Positions 34,024 to 44,707 of a DNA stretch of 64,000 nt are shown here, one piece after another. How positions within the stretch are numbered: the stretch's first letter is position 1; each line of letters starts with the position of its first letter. A program made the position numbers and the translations under genes. The stretch is from positions 28,672,001-28,736,000 of the forward strand of contig CM048845.1 in the NCBI GenBank assembly GCA_026545225.1. The letters run 5' to 3'. Below the pieces are notes generated by a model, which did not search any database, had not been told where the DNA came from, and was given only the letters and a program-made list of their open reading frames with translations. Origin of the DNA: Cornus controversa (lineage: Eukaryota > Streptophyta > Magnoliopsida > Cornales > Cornaceae).

Positions 34024-36680
34024 TTAAGATTTATTATATTCCTTTGTACTTTGTAAATATGAGTTGACCATCTCCTGAAACTCAGAACAGTCCATGGGAA
34101 GTGAGGAAATCTCATCAAAAGTTTCTTTAACTCTCGATCTAAGTAATGGAGCTGTAGAAAACTCCGTCCTCTTTAGCATCCTCTTGAGGTTGTTTCCCAA
34201 TGCTAAGGCCGATTGACGTCTGATTTCAGAAATCATATTCATCACATCATAAGTGGACACTTCAGAAAATGTGGCTTGGTGTGATTTTTCAATATTCACT
34301 TGGGGTATCACATGCCCTCCTACTGTCTCCACACGTGCATAACCTTAAGACTTGTGTCCAACAGAAGAATTATAAGGATGGGGATTTACCAACACTTGAT
34401 CAGAACCTTGAAGGGAAAAGGTGACCTCTACTGCGGAAGGTAGAATGTTTTTTTTTTCTGGTCACCAACTCAAACGCAGAAGGTCCATAAACAGACTCTT
34501 CACCACCAAAATGATTTGCACCGTCAATCACTCCATTACCATCTTCCACCTTTAAAAAAACAAAAAGTAAGTACATGTGCAAATATATATATATATATAT
34601 ATATATATACACCTGCAAATCCTTGACCTGCATTGGTAAAGAACTGCCAGAAAGTCCATCAAAGAAGTCCTCCGTATTCGAAAGAGAAATAACATTTTCT
34701 ACTAAAGAGGCACAATCTGACACTTTTGTCATGTGCTTCCAGTTGCATTCACCACTAGCTCTTCCACCCCCACTTTGGATCACCATAGATCGAGGATGCT
34801 TCTGGATGTTAGAAAGATGAATGGATGGGTTAAAAGGTGTAGCTGATCCATTAACAAAATTATCACTCCTCCGAGTCTTTGAAGATTCTCCAATTATGTG
34901 TTTAGTATGTGTTCCTGGTCTCCGGTTTAGAGCCTCACCCTTCCTAGACTCTGTGTCTTTATTTTTTGGAGAGGCTAGACGTTCATTTCGTGATAAGTTC
35001 TCCGTTGCAGCCATGAATGGATCAACATAGACTTTTGAGCACCAATCAACATAAGCTTTGGTAACTGAAAATCCTTTAGACTTGTAGTCTCTGGTAATAA
35101 TACTGAAGACTTGGTGTAATGGAGAGTAAATGATTTCCTATATTTGAAAACCTCATCCAACGATCCTGTGTGAATGTCTTGTTTCAAATTTCCTGGAACA
35201 TCTTGGTGAATACCAAATTGCCTGCTGAATCTATAAGGGCTGTAGGGTTAAAGGACATAGTAGTTACCTTGTCTTAAGGATAAAAAACTGGAGCGAAGAC
35301 TGGCCAAATACTCAAAAGAAATAATTGACATCTCATCATCAACTCTAGCTTCCCTTTGGTGAAACTTCATTGCTAAGCAATTTAACACAAGACCCTTATA
35401 AGATTTGAACAAGTCTTGTGCCTCAGAATTTTCAAAATGATTTACCATCCCTTCCCCTGTATATTTAGTCATCCGAGGTGAAGATTGATTGATTGGAAAA
35501 CGAAAATATGTCTGAAAATATTCTGCTAGCCAGACATATATATAATGACCAGAAAATACAACTGTAGACTTGGGAGATTCAGAAAGTGAAATGATGTCAT
35601 TCAAACCCCTATAGCTACTTGCAAGTACTGGAACAGTATGATAAAATATTTCTCCATATGCCATCTTGCTTGCAATCTTAAACACTCCAGCCCAAATTAT
35701 GTTTGCAGGACTTGAAGGAAGCACAAACTTGCATTACTAACATGCTAAAAAAGCAGCCAAGTAAGTCTTCTCTTTAACTTCATCACTTACACCGAGGTCA
35801 ACAAAAACATTTTCTTCTATTAGGGTTCACTTGCCAATGGAACCAATAGAACTAGAAGGATTGTGAAGCTATCTGGATCATTGGGTTTTGTTCCTCGACT
35901 TTCTACTTGGAGGTTTAGGATGCTCCAACGAACCCTTGTACCAAAAGTCCACCCAGTTAGAATCATTCAAGGTTGAAAGGCCAGAAATAAATCTTGATAG
36001 CACATCGGAAGAAAAAATTTCCCATCCTTGGTCTTGCCCGATAACTCCTTTGCATTAGGGATAACCTCGTCATAGAATTTTCCGCTAAATGTAAGGCCAC
36101 CAATCTCATGCAAGTCCCAAAGGGAGATGGAAACCTCACCAACTGAAGTATAAAGGGTGTTAGTTCTATGGGACCAAGATTCGAAGAATGCCTTTATCAC
36201 ATTTGGGTGTCGATCATAGGAAAAAAGAGGCAAAAATGGCATCATATAATCTCCTACCTTGAGAGAAGTACCATTACAACTCAAAATGTCTTCTGACCAT
36301 TCCCAATACTTCTCGGTGTAAGTTAAATCACACATCATCTTGGGGGGAAAATTCTATCCTGCATATCCATTGCGAACTTTGTTGCCCAGAAGTAAGAATT
36401 TATCAAAATTGTTCACCTATTCGTGTAAAGGCGACTACAATAACAATGAACGTCGAACTGAAGTATTCTTCTCTGTTTCAAAAGGACCAAAGGTTGAAAG
36501 CTCACATGAAAATTCCTTGTACCAATGAGACAAGTGCAGTGAATGTCCAAAATGAGGCACAGATGCAGCGAATCGACCAATTAACGACCTATGAGCATCA
36601 AGGGTCGTCCCTTATTCTAGAGCATCACCTTCTTTTTCAACAACAGTTAAAGTGCATTCTTGGAAACACTGAAAGACAAC
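34024..36680 (-). pseudogene. Antisense plant mobile domain (PMD) ORF, broken
   Basis: PMD proteins (related to MAIN/MAIL1 and transposon-carried copies) are nuclear plant proteins linked to silencing; the role inside retroelements is unknown. On the minus strand, LTYTEKYWEWSED, LFSYDRHPNVIKAFFESW and TLYTSVGEVSISLWDLHEIG (36338-36120) match the PMD start. WVDFWYKGSLEHPKP, FVDLGVSDEVKEKTYLAAFL and FKIASKMAYGEIFYHTVPVL follow, then YRGLNDIISLS and YVWLAEYFQTYF (35940-35500). Frame changes near 35967 and 35724 and TAA/TGA stops between 35720 and 35890 break it. A probable 61-bp intron at 34553-34613 holds an (AT)n tract (34583-34609). An upstream open frame, 36680-36430, may be its N-terminus. 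Confidence 0.8.
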
Positions 36681-36849
36681 CATGATTGATTTGAATCAAG
36701 AATTGGAAGAAAAAGAGAATTGTAAGTAAAAAAAAAAAACATGTGTGAAATTAAAAGTGTAATTTTGCCTCCATGCTTTAAACGATTACATAATCAAACT
36801 TGTATAAAATATGATATTAAGATAATAGTGGTGGTTCTGGCCAAGCATT

Positions 36850-37640
36850 GTTTCCAAGATAGGTGCACAAAAGTGCAATTGTGCACGCAGTCGGATTCGC
36901 CTCCAAGACTGGTGCACAAGAGCATAATTGTGCACGCAGCCGGATTTGCCTCCAAGACTGGTGCACAAAAGTGCACGCAGCCGGATTCGCCTCCAAGAGT
37001 AACTGTGCACGTAGCCGAATTCACCTCTAAGACTAGTGCACAAGAGCGTAACTATGCACGTAATCAGATTCGCCTCCAAGACTTGTGCACAAGAACGCAA
37101 TTATGCATGAAGCCAGATTCGCCTCCAAGATTGGTGCACTGGTGCACAAGAGTGCAATTGTTCACGTAGCCAGATTCGCCTTCAAGACTGGTGCATGAGA
37201 GCACAATTGTGCACACAGCCAAATTCGCCTTCAAGACAGGTGCACAAGAGCGCAAATGTGCACACAGTCGGATTTGCCTTCAAGACTGGTGCACAAGAGC
37301 GTAATTGTGCACACAGCCATATTTTGTCTCTAAGATTGGTGCACAAGAGCGCAATTGTGCACACAGCCGAATTCGCCTCCAAAACTGGTGCAAGAGCACA
37401 ATTGTGCACACAGTCGGATACGTCTTCAAGACTGGTGCACAAGAGCGCAATTATGCACACAGCAAGATTTCATCTCCAAGATTGGTGCACAAGAGTGCAA
37501 TTGTGCACACAGTCGAAATCTTCAAAATGCATAAGAACAAGGACATTTGCGCAAACTGTCAAATCACGCCTCTGGGAGTGGGGCACAAGAGCGCAATTGT
37601 ACACACATTTAGAGACTTCAAAGATAGTTACACAAATATG
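36850..37640 (+). repeat. ~50-bp minisatellite with a hairpin in each unit
   Basis: About 15 units of roughly 50 bp: TTCGCCTCCAAGACTG, then GTGCACAAGAGCGCAA, then TTGTGCACACAGCCGGA. Each unit can pair GTGCACAA with TTGTGCAC around an 8-nt loop. Units are slightly scrambled and two are shortened (near 36960 and 37000). The array lies between the antisense PMD ORF and the 3' LTR. It is open in several frames on both strands because the unit lacks stops; those frames are not genes. Confidence 0.9.
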
Positions 37641-37898
37641 CTTGTGCAAACTATGATCACACCTTCTTCGAGACTGTTACATAAGTGGCTTTCTTAAAAA
37701 AAAAAAAATTTCGAAGTTGCATGTTATATTATTTTTTAAGGGTTTTGTAATCCATAGGGTAGTGCAAGAGAGATGGTTTGGTGTTGAAATAATTTTCTTT
37801 GAGGTCTCAAGTTCAAAACTAGTAGGCATCATAATGAGAATCATTATATATATATTTTTTGTTTTTACTCAAGTGAAAAAGAAAAAAACCAGCCAAAT
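37641..37898 (+). other. Spacer within the Tat-type element
   Basis: AT-rich, no feature recognised. Confidence 0.5.
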
Positions 37899-38175
37899 AT
37901 AAAAAAAGAAGACTTGGCGGCAGAAGAAAGAGGAGCGAAAAAACAGAGAAGACTTGGCGGGCATAAGAGAAGAGAAGAAAGAAAAGAAAAAAAAAAAAAA
38001 AAAGAAGACTTGGCGGCAGGAGAGAAGAGAAGAAAAAAAAAGGGGGGGGGGGTTGCAAGTTGGTGAAGAGAAGAGAAGAAAAAGAAAAAAGAGAAGACAT
38101 GGCGGTAGAAGAGAAGAGAAAAAAAAAAAAGAAAGAAAAGGGAAGAGGAGAAACTAGCATAGCAGGAGAAGCAGT
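37899..38175 (+). repeat. GA-rich repeat with AAGACTTGGCGG motif
   Basis: GAAGACTTGGCGG or close variants recur at about 37908, 37948, 38005 and 38093, separated by purine tracts such as GAAGAGAAGAAA. A short (AAT)n tract follows (38178-38200). Open frames on both strands are low-complexity. Confidence 0.75.
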
Positions 38176-38726
38176 AAAATAATAATAATAATAATAATAA
38201 TTGCATGTTACGGCATATTCGAAGCGGTAAGCATAATATGAATGAAATATATGTATGAAAAAAAAAGGGGTTGCAGTCAAAGAAGAACTTACAGTTGGTA
38301 GGTATGAATTTCTTCCAATTTTCTTTCAATAGTAGTTCATGGGACTTCTCACAATTATTCTCTGATGTGAAGGGCTGGCTACATATATATAATGGTAGAA
38401 TAATCCTATTTGACATTGGATTTTGAAGATTCCACTTCTGTTTGGACAAGGAAAAAAAATTCTATTTGTAATATGATTCTAAAGTCTTCAATTCTAGTTT
38501 GACAAGGAAAAAAAATCTTATCTGTAATAGGATTAAAAAAAATAAACAAAAAAAAAAGAAAAAAAAATAACAACAACAAAAAATATCTTTTTCAAGACTC
38601 CAATTCAACTTGACAAAGAAGACATCCTCTTTGCAATTGAATTTTTGCCAAAAAAAAACTTTGCGAAAATTAAATACTTCAAGTCTCGCTTTAAATACGT
38701 GACAAGCTCGATATAACGCGAGACTT

Positions 38727-38741
38727 GAAGTGGGGACAATT
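38727..38741 (+). other. Polypurine tract of the Tat-type element
   Basis: GAAGTGGGGACAATT lies immediately before the 3' LTR. Confidence 0.65.
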
Positions 38742-39514
38742 TGTAGACACATAAATTTTGTGATGGTCTAATCACCGTTCGATTGGTCAAACAAGTCAAA
38801 CACTCTTGATCAATTAAATTCTATAATTGCAGTCCCTTCAAAGGACATGTGTCAAAATTTTGAAGATTCAGGCCTTTAAAAAAATGTGTGATAATTTAAA
38901 TTTAAATTTGAATTTATTTTCATATAAAAGGAGGCAAAATCTTTTTATTCATGGAAGTTGGCACAATTAATGGGGAGTTACCAAATTAAACCCCCACCCT
39001 TTTGCCTATAAATACAAGGTCACCCTACACATTCAAGGGATATATGGATACAGAGACAGAGAGATTAAGAGAATACAAAAGCTCTGTCAAACCTCTACCT
39101 CGACCACCAATGAAGTTCGGAAGACAAAGAACATCAAGCACGCCACACAAGTGTCGTTTCTACTTCAAATACCTTAAATCCTCGAAGAATAATAACAAGC
39201 ACGCCACACAAGTGCCATTCTTCTTCAAAGATCTTCAATCCACCGTTCGAGATCAAGTTTTATCGGCCCTCGATCGAAAATCCCATCAAGCCTTCTCAAT
39301 CTTGGAGATTTGAAGAAAGTTCATCACTACCGGTTCAAAAACAAGCTTTTGAAGCTCTTGCACCAAACATCAAGGAGATTAAATCAGAGGAAGATTCTTT
39401 ATTGTAAAGGAATCGACCATAGAGAATTGTACCCATTATTCTGAAATTAATTAAATTGATTGTTTGTTACTCATTTTCGTTCCTAGATTTTCGGACATGA
39501 AATTTATGTGTACA
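38742..39514 (+). repeat. 3' LTR of the Tat-type element
   Basis: Begins TGTAGACACATAAATTTTG and ends TTTATGTGTACA. It differs from the 5' copy by scattered substitutions and small indels (roughly 8-10% by eye over the first 115 bp). Confidence 0.93.
39007..39014 (+). promoter_or_regulatory. TATA box in the Tat 3' LTR
   Basis: TATAAATA, with the equivalent site in the 5' LTR mutated to TTTAAATA. Confidence 0.5.
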
Positions 39515-39519
39515 CTTTC

Positions 39520-41070
39520 AATTTTAACATATGTGAGGTTGTACTGGAGCTTTAAAATAGATAGTTTTATTCGAAGCAAGCACGGAGCTAGAAAGGACTA
39601 AGTGGAATCAAACACCCCCAATTGAATTTTTTATTTATTTGGTTTCCTTTTTGCCACCAACGTCTTCCCTCTTTATTTATTTGGTACTTCCTTGGCACTG
39701 ATACAAGTTTGTTGTTTCAAGATTACAATTTTTGAAAAGCGACAATTTGAGTGCATTTGGCAATGAAGTTGAACTTAATTCCGTAAGAGATAAAATTCAA
39801 TGGTTGTTAAAAATGGGGATGGAAGTACAATAAAAACCTTGAGGAACAAAGTTGTCTGCTTCACATGTTAGAGAATTGAAGTTCAAAAAACGAAATGGGA
39901 CGTTGTCAAAGGAAACAAGAAACAAGAACCATACTCAACAATGCTTGTAGCTTGATATAATTCGTTTATTTTTCCCCTTTTCTTGTTCTTTATGTTGTAA
40001 AATGGATGGTTAGAGATTGGTTCTATGTTGACAGTACATTATGGTGAATGTAAACATTCATTGATTATATTTGCTTTGTTATAACAGTCTACCTCTGTTG
40101 TCTTTTCTCCTTTTCTGGCTCTTTATGTTGCAAATGGATGTTTAGAGATTGATTGTGTGTTGTCATTTTGTTGTGGTATAGCACATTGTACTTCTCGTGG
40201 TTATTTGTTTATTGAAAACTTCATGCTTGTGAAGAGTTCTAGACATGGTTTCACATGAGGATGAATTGATAGAGAATTTGGAGAGCTAAATTTCATGGAG
40301 CGATCAGAAAGAATAAAAAATTGTCATCATTTAAACACCATTCAGACATAATAATAGCATGAGATGTAAGTAGCTCCATCAACAATTTGTTAACTCATGT
40401 ATCTCACCTTAAAATTCTACTATTAAAAAACTTAAGGTGAGATAATATATTTGAAACACAAATCCATCACAGAAAATCCATTCCAAAGAGAACCTGCAAA
40501 CAAAAAAATAAAAATAAATAAATAATAAAGTTACTTTGTATACCTTCAAGATTTTGATCACAAGCCTACTTTTTCTTTATTAGCACCAAAGTATACTTTC
40601 ATTAATCTTGAATGTCACAAGCATTGTTCATTCCACCAACCTTCCTATCGTTTATGTCACAAGCAAATTCCTCATTTTTAAAGTGGAATGTCACAAGCAT
40701 TGACGGCCAAAACGTCTAAATCGAGACAACATTTCACAATATAAAAATGATATCACTAAAAAATTGTGTTATTAAATACCACTAAAACATTGTGTTCAAT
40801 AGGCGTATTGACTAACGGGCACGCGTCATGTAAGAAATTCAACATAATCATTACTTCATATCAATTTTTGGCAGAAGATTACAAAATACATATAAATAAT
40901 TGTTATTCAATGCACAATATAAAAATGATACTATAAGAAATTCAATTAATGTTCGATAGGTTGGTTCGAGGAAAGTCACAAGCAAATACCTCATCTTTAT
41001 GTATACACGGTATACCTTTAGAGCACCGGGAGGAAACAACTATAAAATTAAAAAAGGCATCCAGTAATAT
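39520..41070. other. Intergenic DNA upstream of the TNL gene
   Basis: No gene recognised. Two similar phrases, GTTGTAAAATGGATG-TTAGAGATTG (about 39995) and GTTGCAAATGGATGTTTAGAGATTG (about 40127), form a loose direct repeat of about 130 bp. Confidence 0.55.
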
Positions 41071-41118
41071 ATGCTCCTATATATATCTATATATCTATAT
41101 ATCTATACACACACACTT
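41071..41118 (+). promoter_or_regulatory. Likely core promoter region of the TNL gene
   Basis: Several overlapping TATATA motifs (CCTATATATATCTATATATC) lie 75-115 bp before the predicted start codon, followed by a CA-rich tract. This placement fits a TATA box, but the sequence is also a simple repeat. Confidence 0.4.
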
Positions 41119-41187
41119 ACTTCTCTCCATATCTCTACCTAGCTCCGAGTAATTTGGCACACAATTAATTAAGCAAGGTTCCTACAT

Positions 41188-43861
41188 ATGACTTCGTCTT
41201 CTTCTTCTTCTTCTTCAATGTCTTTGGGGGAATATGACGTGTTCTTGAGTTTCAGAGGGGAAGATGTTCGCAAAAACTTTGTGGACCATCTCTACAAGGC
41301 TTTGATTCAGAAAGGAATCAGGACCTTTAAGGATGACGAAGAGCTTGAGAGAGGAAAATTAATTTCTCCTGATCTGTTGAAGAATATTAATGTTTCCAGA
41401 ATTGCTGTGATCGTTTTCTCCGAAAATTATGCTTCTTCCTCATGGTGTTTGGATGAACTGGTGGAGATTCTTAAATGCAGCGAGACTAAGGGACAGACAG
41501 TTCTACCCCTATTCTACCACGTGAAACCATCACAAGTTCGGCACCAAAAGAGGAGTTTCCAGGAAGCATTTTCCAAGCATCAAGATATTCACAAGGAGGA
41601 CATGAAAAAGGTGCAGGGATGGAGGGACGCTTTGAACAAAGCAGCAAATATAAGCGGGCTGGACTTAGAAGACGAATCAAATGGGTATGTAACTATATAT
41701 CTTCTGCTTCTATCAATTACTCCTACTAACTTAGTTCAATGTATATATTATTTTATTTTATTGTTTGTGGTCAGAACAACGATCGAAAAGGTCTACAAAA
41801 TATGGCGGTATTTTGTCATGTGGTAGTCTATCATAATAATATAAAACAAGAGAAATGAAGAGCATTGTATGAGAGGTGACAAAATACTTCTGAAATATTG
41901 TAGACTTTCTCCAAGAACAACAACTATTTTTATCAAGATTAACATCCTAATACAATACACTCTCCTATCTAAGTTAGATTGCCCATTCTATGATGGCAAA
42001 TTTTGTAGAAAGGGTGTCATGGAACAAATCTGCTCTGTTACTATCATGTTGACTCACTCTTATTTATATTTGTTAGTATCAAATGGATGTCAACATGTTC
42101 AACTTTCATTCTATTTCTAGCAAATGGTTGTTAGAAGTATTTTTTTTCAACTCTATTTTATGCTATACTTGAGTTATAATGAATAAGTACTTATTTCAAC
42201 CTTTCTATATTTCTCTCTCTCTCTTTTTTCTTCACTAGATTTTGATTTTAATGTGCTTTCTACTCAATAGGTACGAGAATAAGTTTATTGAAAAAATTGT
42301 TCAAGTGATTTTAGAAAAATTGAAGCCTACACCATTCTTCGTTGCTGACTATGAAGTGGGTATCAATGCACGTGTGAACAAAATAATCTCGTTGTTAGAC
42401 GAGGATCAACTCTTTGTTGGTATTTGTGGGATTGGAGGAGCAGGTAAGACAACCGTTGCCAAAGCTGTTTTCAATCGAATATCAAATAAATTTGAAAGAA
42501 CTTGTTTTCTTCAAAATGTGAGAGAACGGTCAACAAAGCATGAAGGTCTAGCTAAACTACAAAGTGATCTTCTCAGAGAGATCCTAATGGATGATAATAT
42601 AAGAATATCATCTCATGACAGGGGAATCAATGAGATTAAGGATAGACTTCGTAATAAAAGGCTTCTTTTAGTGCTTGATGATGTAGATAAAGAAGATACA
42701 TTGAATTACTTAGTTGGAGTAAGACAGGAATGGCTTGGTTGTGGAAGTAGGATCATGATTACAACTAGAAATAAACGATTGTTGGAAAAGTACGGTGTTA
42801 AAACGTACGATCTTGAGCTATTAAATCACAGTGAAACACTCCAACTTTTCAGTTGGCATGCATTCAAGCAGAAAAAGCCTAAAGATGATTATGAGGAACT
42901 TTCACACCGTGCAAAAGATTATGCCAAAGGCCACCCACTTGCTCTCAAAGTTTTGGGTTCCCTTTTACATAAAAGAAGCAAACCAGAGTGGTTAAGTATA
43001 TTGGATAGATTGAAGACTAACCCTCCTAAAGAAATTCATGATGTTCATGATGTTTTAAGGATAAGTTATGATGACCTTGGTAAGGAGGAGAAGGATATTT
43101 TTCTTGATATCGCGTGTTTCTTCGAAGGATATGTTCAGGAATATGTCATGAATATTTATAAGAGAGATGCAAATGACCCAGTCATTGGAATAAAAATTCT
43201 TACTGAGAGGTGCCTTATTAATATATCAGAAGACAACAAGCTGTCAATGCATGACTTGATACAAGAAATGGGTCAAAACATTGTTCGTCAAAAATCGGAA
43301 GATGATCGTGGAAAACAAAGTAGGTTGTGGTCTTCTGAGGACATCTATGAAGTATTCAGTCAAAATACGGTATGTGTTAATGCTATATATGTTAGTTTCT
43401 TTCCACATGTAACATGTGCAAAAAAAAATTCTCGCATTGTAACGTCCTTTAGAAGTTATATATATAATTTTAGTGAGATTTTTGTTTCTTGGTTGATAGA
43501 TGACAGAAAATATTGAAGCTATTATGGTACCCAAGGATGGATTATCTTTAGAAGACGTTGACTTCTTTGAGGAAGGGTTGCATGTAAGAGCTGATGCCTT
43601 CGCAAAGATGAGGAAGCTAAGAATACTCAAAATCGATAGCGTGCAGCTTGATGGATGTCTTACGTATCTTTCAAATGAGTTAAGGTATCTTGATTGGAAT
43701 GGCTATCCGGAAGAATATTTGCCAAACAATTTTCGCCCAAAAAAACTTGTTCAACTCCATTTATGTAATAGCCTGATCAAAGGGATTAGGACGAATGTAA
43801 AAGTAAGATAATTATTTTACTGACGTTGTTTTACTTTCTATTAAAATTTTCTCTTAGCCTT

Positions 43862-43913
<52 letters not shown>

Positions 43914-44676
43914 TCTAGTTAATTAAAGCTAATTTATTTTATTTTTTCTTTTTCTTTTTTTTAACAGTTTTCAAAGATGTTAAGAGTCCTTAATCTCAGT
44001 GACTGCAAAAATCTAGGAGAAAAAAATCTTAATTTTTCTGGGTTCTCATTGTTGGAGGAATTGTCTCTTGAAGGTTGTGAAAATTTGGTTGAGGTTGAAT
44101 TTGATAACACAGAGGTAATGTTATTATTTTAAGTGGAATATGCTTTTCTTCACAAATTATTTTTGTCTAGTTGATTGAAATTATTTTATATCATAAGTCA
44201 TTTGTTCCAAAAGCTACTCGATTAGTTAAAAGTCATCAATATATATATATATATAGATTATGAAAATTTTGAAAAATAACTAATTTGTGAAAGTTTTCAT
44301 GTCGGCAGTCCCCCAAACTTAACCTCATTTCCTAAATATTCCATGATGATTTGAACTCTTGAGTGAGGAAATAGGACTTTCAGGTGTAGTCAAGATTAGA
44401 TTATATTTTAGGTCGACGACAAAGTAGCAAACTAGGCATCAAAGAAAAAAAATTTGTTTGGTCATTTTCATTTTTGAACAACTCGGTAACATGCCAAAGC
44501 ACTCTCATTGAGGTCACCATGAAAAAATTGTCAAGAACATCCTCTAGATTAATGGGCATTTTTGTAAGAATGTGCATGCAGATAATATTAATGATAATAG
44601 TTATCACTTTTATTATTAAACATATAAGCTTTAGGTTCATCACAGTTAATGTTTTCAAAATGCTATAACCTTCTAG

Positions 44677-44707
<31 letters not shown>

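Larger units (their letters stand above)
27067..39514 (+). mobile_element. Tat-type Ty3/gypsy retrotransposon with antisense PMD ORF, 12.4 kb
   Basis: LTRs at 27067-27832 and 38742-39514 are bounded by an exact CTTTC duplication (27062-27066, 39515-39519). A PBS of the TGGCACGCCCAGTGGGACC type and a polypurine tract complete the ends. Order inside: gag, protease, RT, RNase H, second (plant Tat-type) RNase H, then no integrase. An antisense open-frame relic of the plant mobile domain family follows, then a 50-bp minisatellite and a GA-rich repeat. Extra antisense ORFs between pol and the 3' LTR are known in the Tat lineage. Frameshifts and stops show it is dead. Confidence 0.93.

Noticed and set aside
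37195-37656. 153-codon open frame over the minisatellite
   Set aside because: The 50-bp unit lacks stops in several frames on both strands, so the open frames are a property of the repeat.
37819-38449. Minus-strand frames rich in Phe/Ser/Leu
   Set aside because: Low-complexity translation of the GA-rich repeat; not a membrane protein.
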